A stretch of DNA of 64,000 nt, taken from contig JAEILZ010000001.1 in NCBI GenBank assembly GCA_018873225.1, positions 2,542,001 through 2,606,000 of the forward strand. The letters are read 5' to 3'. The DNA comes from [Phialemoniopsis] sp. UDSM-2020. Taxonomy: Eukaryota > Ascomycota > Sordariomycetes > Thyridiales > Thyridiaceae. Made by a program: the position numbers and the translations under genes. Position 1 is the stretch's first letter. Each line of letters opens with the position of its first letter. Shown here in pieces: positions 12,518 to 23,241 of this stretch. The notes below the pieces were generated by a model, which did not search any database, was not told the origin of the DNA, and was given only the letters and a program-made list of their open reading frames with translations.

Positions 12518-13661
12518 CTGCCACCCTGCATTTGCGTTGGAGCCCCCAGTACCTAGTTACTTACACAATATCAGAGAGAGAGCGAAAGGCTTACCTACTT
12601 ACTTGCAGCGCCACTACTAGCAGGTCCTCCAAGATCATCCACCAACCCAGTCCCGCATAGGTACTTTTTTTTCTTTCCCTTCCCACGGATGCATCCCGTC
12701 AGACTAGCGCTGATCCAGCTGGTCTCGGTTCATGTTGGTTCTGCTTTAGCCCCATCGACCTTGGGAAGCCATCTGGGACTTGAAGATGGGGACCCCTACG
12801 TGTCATCAGTCCGCTGGAGAGCAGAAGGGGCCTCATGCTCTTCTCGGCCATGACAGGGCCCCTACATACCTACTACCTACACACTTACACCCTTTCCCTC
12901 CCTTGCTGTAAGTCTACGGAGCTAGCGCCACTTGCAAAACCCCCGTCTCTAGTACCCACGATATCGCCTCGAGCTATTTCCCAAGAGATGTTCGCACCTC
13001 TTACAGCCTTTCCTTCACACCCTCTCAGTGCCCCTCTCCCTCTCCCTCCAACACACACATCACACACCCTTCTCCACCACCAAGCAGGGACAGGGCTCCC
13101 GGGGATCCATCACTTGGGGTTTCTTGACTCAGCTAGCTCGAGGCTCCATCAGGCCTCTGCATGCGTCTGGGTACGGCAGCAAACTTGTTAGGACGAGATA
13201 GGCGAGCTAGATGCACACAGCCAGGCTAGAGAAGATATCATATCTGACGGGATGGGATTTAGAGTCGACCAGGGCCAATCTCGGGGCGCCACCAGGTCGA
13301 TCCTCTGTATCGATCCCCTTGTGGATCCTCGATCGAAATCTATGGAGAAAGAGAGATCCAGGCATCGTTTCTTTCTCCATTGTCTCGTCTCTGTTGTGTT
13401 CCCCAGAAAACGTCAAATATATTAAGAACCGTCAAGGGCTTTCGCCTGGTCTCAAGGGTACCCCCCCCTTCGTCGCGGATCTCCCCTTGGCCCCCATATA
13501 ACCCCCTTCGATCATCCGTCCCGCGTTCCTGGGTCGGTACCAGTATCCTAGCCATTGCTTTGCCTCCCATCTTCACCCCTTCTCTTGCCTCATCCTTGAG
13601 TGATTCAGCCAGTCAGCAAAGATCATCTTGAAACTGCTTCAAGGTCTCTCGAATCACAACA

Positions 13662-15035
13662 ATGGCTTTGACACGACGCTTGAAACCGGTCGAGCCTCTC
13701 CAATTGCATCCCATCACCATGGCATACCAGTCAGAAGTCAGGCAATGGAGTGCCGAGAGTGCAAAGGAAGATTGTGCGAGGGCTCTTACCTCCCTCTCGG
13801 TGGCCACCCCTCTGCCCCTGCCGACATCAGTACGAGAAATCAACAGTAAGGAACCAATATACTCTCCCTTGGACCCAGTCGATAATCTCTTTAACACGTT
13901 GACGCAGGTGATGTTGCTCTTCAGCAATCACAACACTCATCCACAGTCATCCCCAGTCTGAACCAGATGGTCGACACTATCGAGGCATGGCATCAGCAGG
14001 ATCAGAAGCGCTCGGACAACAGCAAGGACGTACAGGCACCGCGGCGGTCCAGCTGTGACTCGACCATTTCGTGGGCAACAGACGTCGGCACCCCGTCCTT
14101 GTCCGAGTATGCGTCGAGTCGCTCGTCGAGCATCCTCTCCTCGCCGCTTCCTTCACCACGCACGCCGCAGGAGGGCCAGCTCGGCTTCCACGGCGGTGTA
14201 ACTCACCAGCCCATGGTCCCGCACCACTCACTCGAGCAGCCCAACAAGTTCCGCATGCGTCTGGCACCGGGCTGGGGGGCCTTGCCTCCCCGGCAGGTCG
14301 CCATCCCCGAGACCTCCGCCACCTCTCCCACGTCCACCACCATGGCCTCGCCCACCGGCAGCAGGAAACCGCACAACCCCCTGGGCCCCACGAGGGGGGC
14401 CGGCGTGTTCAAGAAGCCGCACTGCAACAAGAAGTACGCCGACGTGTACCGGGACTACATCCTGTACAAGCGCGACAGCAAGAAGATGACGTGGAAGGAG
14501 ATCGAGGCGGCCTACGAGCACGACGCGCCCTTCCTGGCGCGCTACGTGGCCCGGCAGTCCGGCGGCGAAGACGACGACGACGGCGGCGCCGCGTCGACGC
14601 GGGAGCCGAGCCGCGGCGTCCAGGGCCTGCAGGGCGTCTACTACCGCGAGAACCTCGAGATCCCCGTCGTCGACGCCGAGGGCCTGCTCGTCTTCAACGC
14701 GGACGGGTCGGAGCGCACGACCTCGATCAAGGTGCGGGAGCAGAGCCTGCACAACGGCCAGAAGCTCGACCTCATCATGCGCTTCCCGGAGCGTGTGGCG
14801 GCCAACCAGTACTGGTTCGTCGACCAGGCCGATCTCGAGCTGGCCATTGACCTGGGTAAGTCTTTCCCGCCTCTTTTCACTTGCCCTCCTTGTCTCCCTA
14901 GCTCTTTGCTGACTGCTTGTGTGTACAGCTGCGCGTCGTGACCGGCAGCGTATTGCCCTCGGCCTGCCGAGATGGTCCTCCCAGACCCAGGACAAGGACA
15001 AGAAGGCGGGCCGGAGAGGCAGCCTCAAGAACTGA
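13662..15035 (+). CDS. Unrecognised conserved-looking protein with a basic helical motif, possibly a DNA-binding regulator
   Basis: Three predicted exons (13662-13845, 13908-14855, 14929-15035) give 412 residues. Joins are in frame with GTAAGG...CGCAG and GTAAGT...TACAG introns: the first join reads EIN-S-DVALQQSQ, the second ELAIDL-AARRDRQR. The N-terminal half is Ser/Pro-rich and disordered. At about 229-279 lies a basic segment with KPHCNKKYADVYRDYILYKR and then KKMTWKEIEAAYEHDAPF. This resembles, but does not prove, a Myb/SANT-like helical fold. A well-formed region follows (YYRENLEIPVVDAEG to QYWFVDQADLELA), then a basic tail. I do not recognise the family. The middle exon has very high GC3, which also opens long false frames on both strands. 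Reality of the gene is well supported by splice continuity; the function is unknown. Confidence 0.8.
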
Positions 15036-15764
15036 ATGAATTCAACTGATCACTGTAATGACGCAAGACGCAGGGAAGAGCATGTATGGTAATGTCATCG
15101 TTGACGCCTTCGGGCTCTCACGTCGTGAGCTCTGTTGTTTAGGGCGGCCTGTTTCGTTGCCATTTGTTTTCCTCGTACCTTTTTTCCTCTTGTTCGCGGC
15201 TTTTTGTCCAAAAAAAATCCTCTTGTCGATTCTCCTTGCGTTTGACCACAAAAAAAGCCGAGGATGGGTGGTATTGCTCTGTTTTTCAACACCCAGGTGG
15301 CAGCCATTGGACTTTTATACCTTTCATCTCTCTCGCTTGTATATTAGGCTTTTTCTTTTCAATGTTTATGGGAACTACAGGGATGAGAAGGAATGGAATG
15401 ACTGGAATGAACTCGATTTCTTTGGGCAATGCGGAGGGAGGAAATGAGATGAGGAATGCGGAAGGGATGAGATAGTTTATCAGGGATAGGCACGGATGAC
15501 GGCAATCTGGCTGCACATGGAACAAAATGTACGATACACGCGACGGAATCTTATGAATAGTAGCTTACATGACATGGTTTTAAAAGACTACTTTCCCTTC
15601 ATGCACATGCCTTGAAACACACAATCACCCGCATCATGTATGAGAAGGGATATGCAGCTGTCCGTTGCAGGACGGAGGAGCCGTTATCAGCAGAGATGAC
15701 CGTTGCTCTCGCTTCGGCACATTGCATTCGTCTATTGACTCGTCAAACACCTTTTGTTCCTCTT
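15036..15764. other. Convergent 3' flanks
   Basis: About 730 bp between the stop codons of two convergent genes. It contains T-rich and A-rich tracts near 15170-15260 and no credible ORF. Most is probably 3' untranslated sequence and polyadenylation signals. Confidence 0.5.
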
Positions 15765-17310
15765 CTAGTACATGTTGGAAGACGCCTTGCCTCCAATTGT
15801 AATTTTGAATCCTCCATCATCTTCATCGCCACTGAAAGCGTCATCGTCAAATTCCTCCAGGTCTGACGCATTTCCAGTGCGATATTGGTACACATTCTGA
15901 TCGTACTCATCATCAGACGCAACCTCGTCATCTGGGTAATCGGCCGTGTAGTAGTTTTCAGCTGTAAGTGTTAAGTCAAGTCAGCATTGATTTGCACATC
16001 GCCTTTTAAAAGGGCAAAGTTGGACTGGCAGTGAACGTACCATTCTCATCCTCATCGGGCTCCCACTCATCCTCGCTCTCGCTCTCGTTGCCGTAGAAGA
16101 ACTCAATGTCGGGCTCCGTGTCAAAGACTAACAGGCCGACGTGTTCCGGCGCAATATTGGCAGCGTCCAAGACTTGCTCGGGAACCCTGAAGTATGTTTC
16201 TGTGACGTAATCCTCGTCGTCTTCGCTCTCGGCGCTATCACCACCCTCACCCATGTCCACGTCTTGGATCGGCTGCTTTGCTGCTGCTGCTGCTACTCCC
16301 GCTCCCTCGCCGGCCCCAGCTTGTCCGGAGGGCGCCAATGTTTTCTTCGCTGGCGACCTTGGCTTGAAGTTGGTCAAGTACGAGGAAGAAGAGGCTTTCC
16401 TGGGCGGCGAAAGCGGTGTAGTAGGGGCAGGCTTTGATGTAGCAGCTCGCTTCTTGTCCTCCGCCTCGATCCGAGCCAAGTTGAGACCAATCTGCTTCAG
16501 GGTGTACTCGTTCATCTCCCGTGCCAGATCATCCGTATCCACCTCCCACCGGTTGAGCAGAGAATTTGGCAGTCCGCCATTCGCATCCGGCTGCCCTACG
16601 GTCGAAGCAACTCTGGAGCTGGCCATCTTGGAACCAGGCCTCTTGGGCAGCCGGGGCTCCTCCTTCTGCTCGATTTCCATGCTTTCGGACGGCGAAGGCC
16701 TGGACTCGCTAGAGTTTCGACTGAGCCCCGACGCATGCTGCTCCAGGTGTTTCCCTGCCGCTGCCGTCTTCCTCTTCTTGCCCCGCTCTACAAAGACGGC
16801 CGGTGAAGCATACCGCGACCTCTTGTTGATCCCCGATCCCAGAACTGGCGGGGGCGTGGCAGGTGTCGAGCTCCTCGACAGATGGAACCTGCGCTGCTCT
16901 CCCGTTGCGCCCGCTAACCTCTTGGCTGCAGCAGAGGTACTGATAGCCCGTGGCGAGGCAATTGGCTTATGCGCCCGTTGCGAGTCCGTTCCAGCGACAT
17001 GCTTCGCCGTTTTGAGGGGTGAGGTCTCGTCGCCGGGCTTCGATACATGAATCACGGGTCTAACGTCGCGTGTCTGGGTCGAGCTAAGGCTCCCGGTAGT
17101 AGTAGGATCATTACGCTTGTAGAGAAAGGTACCGGTGCTGCGGTATCGCTTGTTGTTTTCTTCGAGGCCTAAAGCAGGGAAAGTTATCGTCAGTAGGCTT
17201 TCCCTTTATCGCAGGAAGGGTAAAGTGACGTGGTACGAACGCAGAAAAGCCACCGGTCCTTCTTCAGTGCGCTTCCTCTTCACGTGAATCACTTGCGGCG
17301 GAATAGACAT
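15765..17310 (-). CDS. IWR1: Iwr1 family RNA polymerase II nuclear import factor
   Basis: Three predicted exons on the minus strand (17310-17241, 17168-16041, 15961-15765) encode 464 residues. Exon 1 carries the family N-terminus SIPPQVIHVKRKRTEEG. The first join gives AFLRLEENNKRYRSTGTF, as expected for Iwr1. The acidic Iwr1 domain lies near the C-terminus: VFDTEPDIEFFYGNES, then EDEWEPDEDENAEN, YYTADYPDDEVASDDEYD and a final GGFKITIGGKAS. The second intron (donor GTACGT) splits this domain just before YYTADY. Iwr1 binds assembled RNA polymerase II in the cytoplasm, directs its import through a nuclear localisation signal and is then exported. The middle (about 60-330) is Ser/Pro/Ala-rich, disordered and longer than in yeast, with a short Ala tract from GCT repeats. 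The family call is secure. Confidence 0.93.
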
Positions 17311-17704
17311 CGCGGCTTTGTTACTCTAGGGCTGTACCCAATCGTAAGGCGGTACTGAGGGCGGTACGGCCTGGAGAAATCTGCGATTTTGTTGACTGCG
17401 ACAAGGATTTGAGAGAGGGAAATTTGGAGTTGGTGGTTGCACATTCCATCCACTGACAGGAGCAATGACACCCACTAGACTCAACCAGCTGCTTCAGCAT
17501 CTAGAACAGATATACCCTCACCTCACATGCGATCGTGATGATGGAAATCAGCCAGCGCGGATCAAATGTCCCCGGACCCTTCGGGCAGGACATTTGTTTA
17601 CCACCTTACTTCCTAAATTCACTATTGGGCACAAGGCGCAAAAGTAAAGTCCTGAAAGCCGAGTAAGTCGGGATTAGGGTTAGGGTTATATATAGTCGAA
17701 AAGG
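17311..17704. other. Spacer between IWR1 start and tRNA-Ser
   Basis: Contains the probable IWR1 promoter and a 60-codon plus-strand ORF (17465-17647) without recognisable similarity, treated as chance. At 17674-17688 is a telomere-like TTAGGGTTAGGGTTA array followed by TATATATAG. Confidence 0.5.
17674..17688 (+). repeat. Interstitial telomere-like repeat (TTAGGG)2TTA
   Basis: Two perfect TTAGGG units plus TTA, the fungal/vertebrate-type telomere sequence. They lie 16 nt beyond the A-tract that terminates the tRNA-Ser gene. Such short arrays are known binding sites for Tbf1/TRF-like proteins; whether it functions here is unknown. Confidence 0.85.
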
Positions 17705-17711
17705 AAAAAAA
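17705..17711 (-). terminator. Pol III terminator of tRNA-Ser
   Basis: Seven consecutive T on the minus strand immediately after the tRNA discriminator base, the usual RNA polymerase III stop signal. Confidence 0.88.
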
Positions 17712-17835
17712 CGACACCTGTGAGATTCGAACTCACGCTCCCGAAGGAACCAGCTTGAAACACCTATTAGGATGGTTTTCACCTTTTTAACAGGTAACTA
17801 GCAGGCTGGCGCGTTAACCACTCCGCCAAAGTGCC
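17712..17835 (-). tRNA. tRNA-Ser(GCU) with 43-nt intron
   Basis: Minus-strand tRNA gene. Acceptor arms GGCACTT and AGGTGTC pair over seven positions, two of them G-U, with discriminator G. Anticodon stem CCAGC/GCTGG encloses loop CTGCTAA, anticodon GCT, reading AGC/AGU serine codons. A long variable arm (TTCCTTCGGGAGC) is typical of serine tRNAs, and the T arm is GTGAG-TTCGAAT-CTCAC. The intron occupies 17756-17798, one base 3' of the anticodon, the canonical 37/38 site. A T7 terminator follows directly. The identity is strongly supported by the cloverleaf. Confidence 0.95.
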
Positions 17836-18245
17836 TGTTGGAATTGTTGAGGTTGTGACTAGTTCAGAGACATATACACCCATTCCGTTCTTATTTCCAG
17901 GCTCTTGACGCACTTCACGATGCACTTACCGAATAGCTAGGTAGCTCAATATCATAGAAAGAATCAGTCAGAATGTGAACTCGAGAATGCATTTCCTACT
18001 TGTATTGTACGTGCTTATCTCCTGGATGCTGTCTTTAGGTCAATCGCACTTTGCTTGCATCTCTCAGGTGCTGTGTCGCTCTAGCCACAGGCGCATCTGC
18101 AGATTGGCAGGATATCACCACCGGATGCATGAACTGGCAACCACGGAGTGTTTCCTGATTATTCAGAACCTGCGTACAAACACCAGGAAAGCTTTATAGC
18201 TTAGCCGACAGATTTGCCAAGCGACATTTGAGACACATGTTAAAG

Positions 18246-18646
18246 TCATTGAAAAATCAAACTTGAGTCAATTTCTAGCCCATCTACACTAAGGCCCCCA
18301 GAGGCAAAAACCCGGCTACCTCTGGGGAGGCAATCTGGATTCACATATCGCCAAGGCATGTGTATCAACTCTTCATTTCTCAGCCCCTTCAGAATCTTAT
18401 CGGCCAAGGAATTGACCCTAGCAACAATCCTGTCGCCACTAGAACTCGGCCAGAATATCATCTTTTTGCCGTTGGAATTCTGTATGACAACTTCAAAGCC
18501 AATGCGATGTGCGGGTCTTCCATTCCCGCATCGATGGCGAAACCCTTTGGATGAATTACTCCCCCTTCAACTACATCGATCCTGAGGGTCAACTGGGCGG
18601 AGACGCATCCGAGCCAGGCTGGAATGAGTATTTGCACATTTGCCAA
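18246..18646 (-). pseudogene. Possible frameshifted remnant of a protein gene
   Basis: Two adjoining minus-strand frames look protein-like but are not in phase. One covers about 18646-18460 and includes VVEGGVIHPKGFAIDAGMED. The other covers about 18500-18246 and includes KKMIFWPSSSGDRIVARVN, then LADKILKGLRNEELIHMPWR, ending at a stop. A shift of reading frame near 18495-18510, with no room for a GT-AG intron, would join them. The amphipathic helix-like composition suggests a decayed C-terminal fragment, but I do not recognise the family. The plus strand also has an open frame here (18509-18817), so the strand is not certain. Confidence 0.3.
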
Positions 18647-18888
18647 CTTGAAGTTGTGTTCTTTGGGGTGCGAGTCCAGCCCTCCGCACGTGCGCGCGGG
18701 AGAGAGGTCCAGCCTTCAGTCCGGGGTAGTGGAGTCAACATTCCATACTTTAGTTGTGTTGCCAGTATCTACTGGAAACTATTACTGTCTTTGGAATATG
18801 AGTATTCTGTTCTTTGAGTCGAATGTACTGTAATTGGTTCTAGAAGCTATTGGAAGAAGAGAATGACAAAAAGAAGAATGACAAAGAT

Positions 18889-18893
18889 AAAAA
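18889..18893 (-). terminator. Pol III terminator of tRNA-Thr
   Basis: Five consecutive T on the minus strand directly after the discriminator base of tRNA-Thr. Confidence 0.8.
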
Positions 18894-18966
18894 TGCCACA
18901 GACCTTGATTGAAAAGGCGACCTTCGCATTACAAGTGCGACGCTACTACCACTGAGCTACTGCGGC
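18894..18966 (-). tRNA. tRNA-Thr(UGU)
   Basis: Intron-less 73-nt minus-strand tRNA. Acceptor arms GCCGCAG/CTGTGGC pair with a single G-U, discriminator A. Anticodon stem TCGCA/TGCGA encloses CTTGTAA, anticodon TGT, reading ACA threonine codons. The T arm is GCCTT-TTCAATC-AAGGT. It has the same orientation as tRNA-Ser(GCU) about 1 kb away; each has its own T-run terminator. Confidence 0.94.
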
Positions 18967-19752
18967 ATAATTTAGGTGGGGTTGCGCTCTAACCCAGTCT
19001 ATGTGGGGTCTCCAAGATCTCGCGCTCATCGTCAACTCGTTGTCGTGAATATAAAGACTTGTGATGTCGGGTTCTATGGCAACATATAGCTATCGCGTAG
19101 GTCTTTGGCTGCTTAAACGCAGAGGAGACATATAAGATATTCCCTACCCCTCCCCATGTGCCCTGCCTTCATCAAAACGATTGCGCTGTCCCTTCTTCCA
19201 TGGTACCTTCCATCGTCTCCAACACCTGCGCTCCAAGGAAGCAATAGCAACAGACATCAAGTCCGGGCAGTGAGTCCAATAATGGAACAAATGATACCGT
19301 TAGACTCGCCACCATAACCTAGCCAAACACTGCAACCTACACAGCCTTTTGTCTCACAGGATGAAACTAGATCAGAGGCACAATGGTCATCATCAAGCTT
19401 GCTTTGCCACATTTTTTCTTTGCAGGGCAACGCATCAGTCTCTATTACTCGGTAATTCAATGCTCGTTTAATGCTAAACACTGATAGGAAACTTGTATTC
19501 CTTATGTACTCCACAAGAATCCCCTCTTCCCGTCCCAATCTGGCCGGCCCCAAAACAGGACCTCAAAGACAGACCTAGGCAACGAGCAGGCTTGTTGGGC
19601 TTCACCCGCTTCGTATGTCCCTACCACTTGATTTCCACCATACTGCTCCCATGACAACGGCGGCCGTTCCGGCGGTCATCACCCTAGAGAGCCAGTCAAC
19701 GACCAAATTCCAAATCGATCAGCAGCGACCCATCTGCGTGCGGATGTGCTCC
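18967..19752. other. Spacer, 3' flank of CBM48 gene
   Basis: About 790 bp with tRNA-Thr upstream sequence on one side and the 3' flank of the minus-strand CBM48 gene on the other. No credible gene. Short frames such as 19257-19553 (minus) have no recognisable content. Confidence 0.5.
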
Positions 19753-21483
19753 TTACACATTCCGATTACTGCCCCACAACCTCCTAAAGAAACCACCGAT
19801 CCAGTCTACAAACACAAGTCTGAAGAACGTACGGATCCAGCCACTATTCTTGACCGCATCCACGCTGGGGGAGTGAATGGATGTAGGCGTACCTGCTCGC
19901 TCTGCTTGGCTCCGCTTCCTCAACCGTGATGAAGGCTCCTCAGTGCTGACAGCTGAGTCGGACTTGTCCTTGCTTAAATCGTCCGAGGGTTTGATGGTAG
20001 GCGCCGGCTTCGCCTTCGGTGAGCCTTGATCTGTGCCAACTTTCGTATTGGCATCATGGCTCGATGCTGTGGAGTCGGTACGATGGAGCACTATCTTAGG
20101 GCTTCTTGACTGGGCCTCCTGGGAGGACGGGCTGTGCTGGGCCTGCTTTGTGGTCCTCAGGCCCGAAAGTTCATCGCCTGGCCCCTTAAGGGCTACTCCC
20201 TCGTCCTCATCGCTGGCCGGTGGCTTCGAGGTAGGCTTGGAGGTTCGTGGGGGGCTGGGCAATAGGACGACAACATCGTCTACATCGCCCTCTGCAGCAA
20301 TATCCTCTTCGATAGACTGAAGAGATACGGCAGAAGATGACCGATCTGGTGTCTGTGACCCTTGAGATCCTCGTGGGATATCCAGTCTCTTGACGGGACG
20401 GGGAAGAATAGGGCTAGTGGAAGGTGAAAGGGATAGATACTCGCCGCCGAAGTCTGCCGACTTTCTTCTGCCAGGCACCATCACTGGAGACAGCGGGGCA
20501 CCCTCAAAAGATGGTCGATCTTCATCAAGCTCGGTCGATATCCTTCGAACCTTCTTCATGATCTCGTCTCGACTCGAGGGAAAACGTTCCAGACTTGGAT
20601 CCGACAGGTCAAAGTCTTCTATCTCGTAATCGTGGGTGGACGTGCTTTGAATTGAAGCACGGCGATTACGTTGCGAGGAGGCATCAAAAACGACTGAATC
20701 GGGACACTCGTGGGCAAATAATGGCGGTCCATCCTGTCCCAAGTCTTCCTCCAAGTCTTTCGGGCCACTGAGGCGTTCATGGGCAAGCAGGGGTGGCGCT
20801 GAGTCTTCCTTCATCTCCTAGATAGCTGCTGTAAGTATGACTTCGTACAAGAATACCAAGTGGTGACCTACCTCATTCTCATCCAGCCAGCGAGCCGTTT
20901 CCGCAACCTCGGCCGCGGTGGCGGCGACCTCCGGCATCGGCGTAGAAGACAATCTCCTGAATCCCAATCTGCCCGCTTCCTCATCCGGGATCTCGGACTC
21001 GGGTGGCTCTTTGTCAAGAAGCGCTGCCGAGTCGGCGACCTCTGCAGCGGTGCGGACAAATCCTGGTGTACTAGCACCGGACCGAGTCTCAAGTACGTCG
21101 CTCTTCAATGCCTGCAGAGGGCCTTTGGATGCAGGACGCTTCACCTCGACGACATTGTTGCGGTTTCCCATGTCATCAGTTGCTGTCTGATGTCAATACC
21201 TACGAAATTTCAGCAGCTGAGAAAGTTTGGCAAACATACCTGTGGGAGAGTCCTCATTCAAGACCCACCAATCGCCGGTGCCAACACGGAACTTGTACTG
21301 GATCTTGGACCCTTCTTCCGCGGTGAGTGACATTTTGAATGTATGCTGTCCATCCTTGTCTGTAGTGTACTCCATCTCTTGAGGGGTCCATGCTGGATCT
21401 GAGAAGGAGCCTGCTACAAAGATTGGAGGCTGAGTGCCCGCCTTACGGTAGGTGATGGTGATAGGTATCTTGGTTGCAGCCAT
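19753..21483 (-). CDS. CBM48/AMPK glycogen-binding-domain protein (Mdg1/Crp1-like)
   Basis: Predicted minus-strand exons 21483-21240, 21182-20872 and 20817-19753 give 539 residues. The N-terminus (about 1-90) is an AMPK1_CBM/CBM48 domain: ITITYRKAGTQPPIFVAGSF, PAWTPQEMEY, IQYKFRVGTGDWWVLNEDSP, ending NVVEVKRP. This fold binds glycogen or starch in AMPK beta subunits. Yeast Mdg1 and Crp1 are free-standing relatives. The rest is Ser/Pro/Asp-rich and probably disordered, with two similar segments (TAAEVADSAALLDKE and TAAEVAETARWLDENE). The C-terminus, SGWIRTFFRLVFVDWIGGFF then RRLWGSNRNV, is aromatic, basic and amphipathic, suggesting membrane or protein contact. There is no AMPK beta C-terminal domain. 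Both introns restore frame; in the second, nearer AG acceptors would bring a stop, so TCTAG was chosen. Domain call firm, role uncertain. Confidence 0.87.
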
Positions 21484-23241
21484 GATTGCAGGGCCTTGGG
21501 TAGTTGTATCACTTCGAGTTCATAGCCCTGGGTTCAAAGGGATAGACAAGCGCCTCACTGTCGCCGTCTGGTAACAGGAGGAAAAAGGTCAGCGCTGTAA
21601 GTGCAGGCTGGCACTGAAGAGTGATCAAGGGGGTGATTTTGTGCTTTCGCAATTGCAAATATTTGCGCGAGTACCTAGGTAGAAGGCGACGCAAGCAAGC
21701 CCAGTGGTGGGACCTGCAAGAAAGAACAAAGAAACACAGACTTACTTAGCCAGCAGGCATGTAAGAAACACAGTCCTTGATCTGTGATGTAGACAGGAAG
21801 AGGAGCTAGAATGTATCTAGTCTAGGCATAAGAGACCAGACCAGACCAGACTAGACAAGAGGGGAATTAGATACAGAAAGTAGAAGGGATGTGAAGTTTT
21901 GGACGATGTGTAGGAGATGAATTATGATGTCGATTGGGGGGCCTTGACGAAATCCTGATGGTGCTCTTAGGACCTCAGTGCTGTTGCCAATCGATGATCT
22001 GATTTGTCCGTCGCAGCGAGGAGCACCTCACTGTGCTTTCACTGAGCAGGAAGCCAGAAGAGGCCGGCAGCTATTACCCCTCAGCAAGCTTGCACTACGT
22101 CCATTATTTAGTCTCAACCTCGACCGCACTGCCTTGCACACCCTCAAGCAATAAATTCCACCTTGAGGGCCTTTTGAGGGCCGAATAATTGGGCGATTGG
22201 TAGACCCCTGCACGTGGGAAAGCCCAAAGTACGTACTTCCCTTTGGGTAACCATCCCCGCAACACAGGTTTTGGGTTCTGCAAGATGGCTGGCTTCATTT
22301 CTTCCCCCAGCTGGTGGCAGCTAGTGACATCCAACATCGTCATGGGTGGCTCTGTCATTGAACGCCATGATGGACAGGGCCTTGATGTGGAAAGCTCCAG
22401 GGCTGGGGCCGGGGATCGACGGCGTCAGTGAGACCCATTCTTAGTGGCTCTCTCCTGGAGCTTTTGCAGCGAGATCCTGGCACCCCCGATCTTGTGGAGG
22501 CTGGTTGAAAACGTTTGTTTCGGCATAGGCCGACATCATTGCACAACGGCGGCTCCCTGCTGATAGCCCAATTGACATGAACTATGTGTACTTAGGTAAT
22601 TTATCTTGAGGCAATCCATTCAACTTCCACAGCACTCGCACCCAGTAAAGCAGGTCATCATCCCGGTCATTACTGATGCTGCACCTGATGATGGCATGTT
22701 TCCACGAGCAATGCAGCAATTGAAGCTCCACCCAATGACCCACATTGATCACGGACTAGTTACAAACAAAGTTTACAGCAGCCCAAACTGAATTACCTAG
22801 GTATATATAAATAGCCGTCGCCATCAGTAGGACGGCATCTGAAGTGCTTATGTGTAGGCAAAATACAAAAATGATTTCAGAAGAGACAAGATGATGCCAA
22901 TGATATCGAATAGAATATTAGGTATTGATTCCCATTTACCGGAGCCTCCGCTGTACTTGTACATGCATACCAAATGCACGATTGTAGACTCCACCGAAGC
23001 TCAAGCTGTTCCCGGGTGGAGAGCTCACAGGGGTGCGAGGGGCTGATCGAGTCCGTGCTGTTCCCAGAGCTTCCCGCATCTTAGGCTCCGCTTTCAGTGG
23101 CACTCACGTGGGAACGCGTTTCTTATCGGCCTGGATAACAAAATCAGCCTGGAATTTTTTATATTGCGATTCAGCGAGCTTGATGATAGGGGATGCGCAT
23201 GCCAAAGTCCATTTCACATCCAAGCAAAGGCAGTCTTCAAC
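21484..23241. other. Divergent intergenic region, no gene seen
   Basis: About 1.76 kb between the start codons of the CBM48 gene and the Mrh4-like gene. It contains a short (GACCA)n array, TACCTAGGTA motifs near 21674 and 22794, and only short chance ORFs. Both promoters should lie here. Confidence 0.5.
21834..21851. repeat. (GACCA)n short tandem repeat
   Basis: Three GACCA units plus GAC in intergenic DNA. Confidence 0.8.

Larger units (their letters stand above)
9139..13661. other. Intergenic region, no gene seen
   Basis: About 4.5 kb between two plus-strand genes. Frames at 9185-9658 (minus), 11085-11468 (plus) and 11906-12406 (plus) are the longest, but show no recognisable domain. The first encodes an Asp run only because it crosses an ATC microsatellite. 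Several TACCTA-type motifs occur (near 9740, 11500, 12500 and 12860). The last 700 bases are CT-rich and probably belong to the promoter and leader of the gene starting at 13662. Confidence 0.45.
17836..18893. other. Spacer between two tRNA genes
   Basis: About 1.06 kb holding the upstream flank of tRNA-Ser and a possible degenerate coding stretch on the minus strand (18246-18646, listed separately). Nothing else is supported. Confidence 0.5.

Noticed and set aside
14071..15028. Long alternative frames (259 codons plus, 266 codons minus) over the unrecognised gene
   Set aside because: Shadows caused by high GC3; the spliced frame 13662-15035 is far more protein-like.
17465..17647. 60-codon ORF between IWR1 and tRNA-Ser
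   Set aside because: Has an ATG but no similarity or codon bias; length is within chance for this region.
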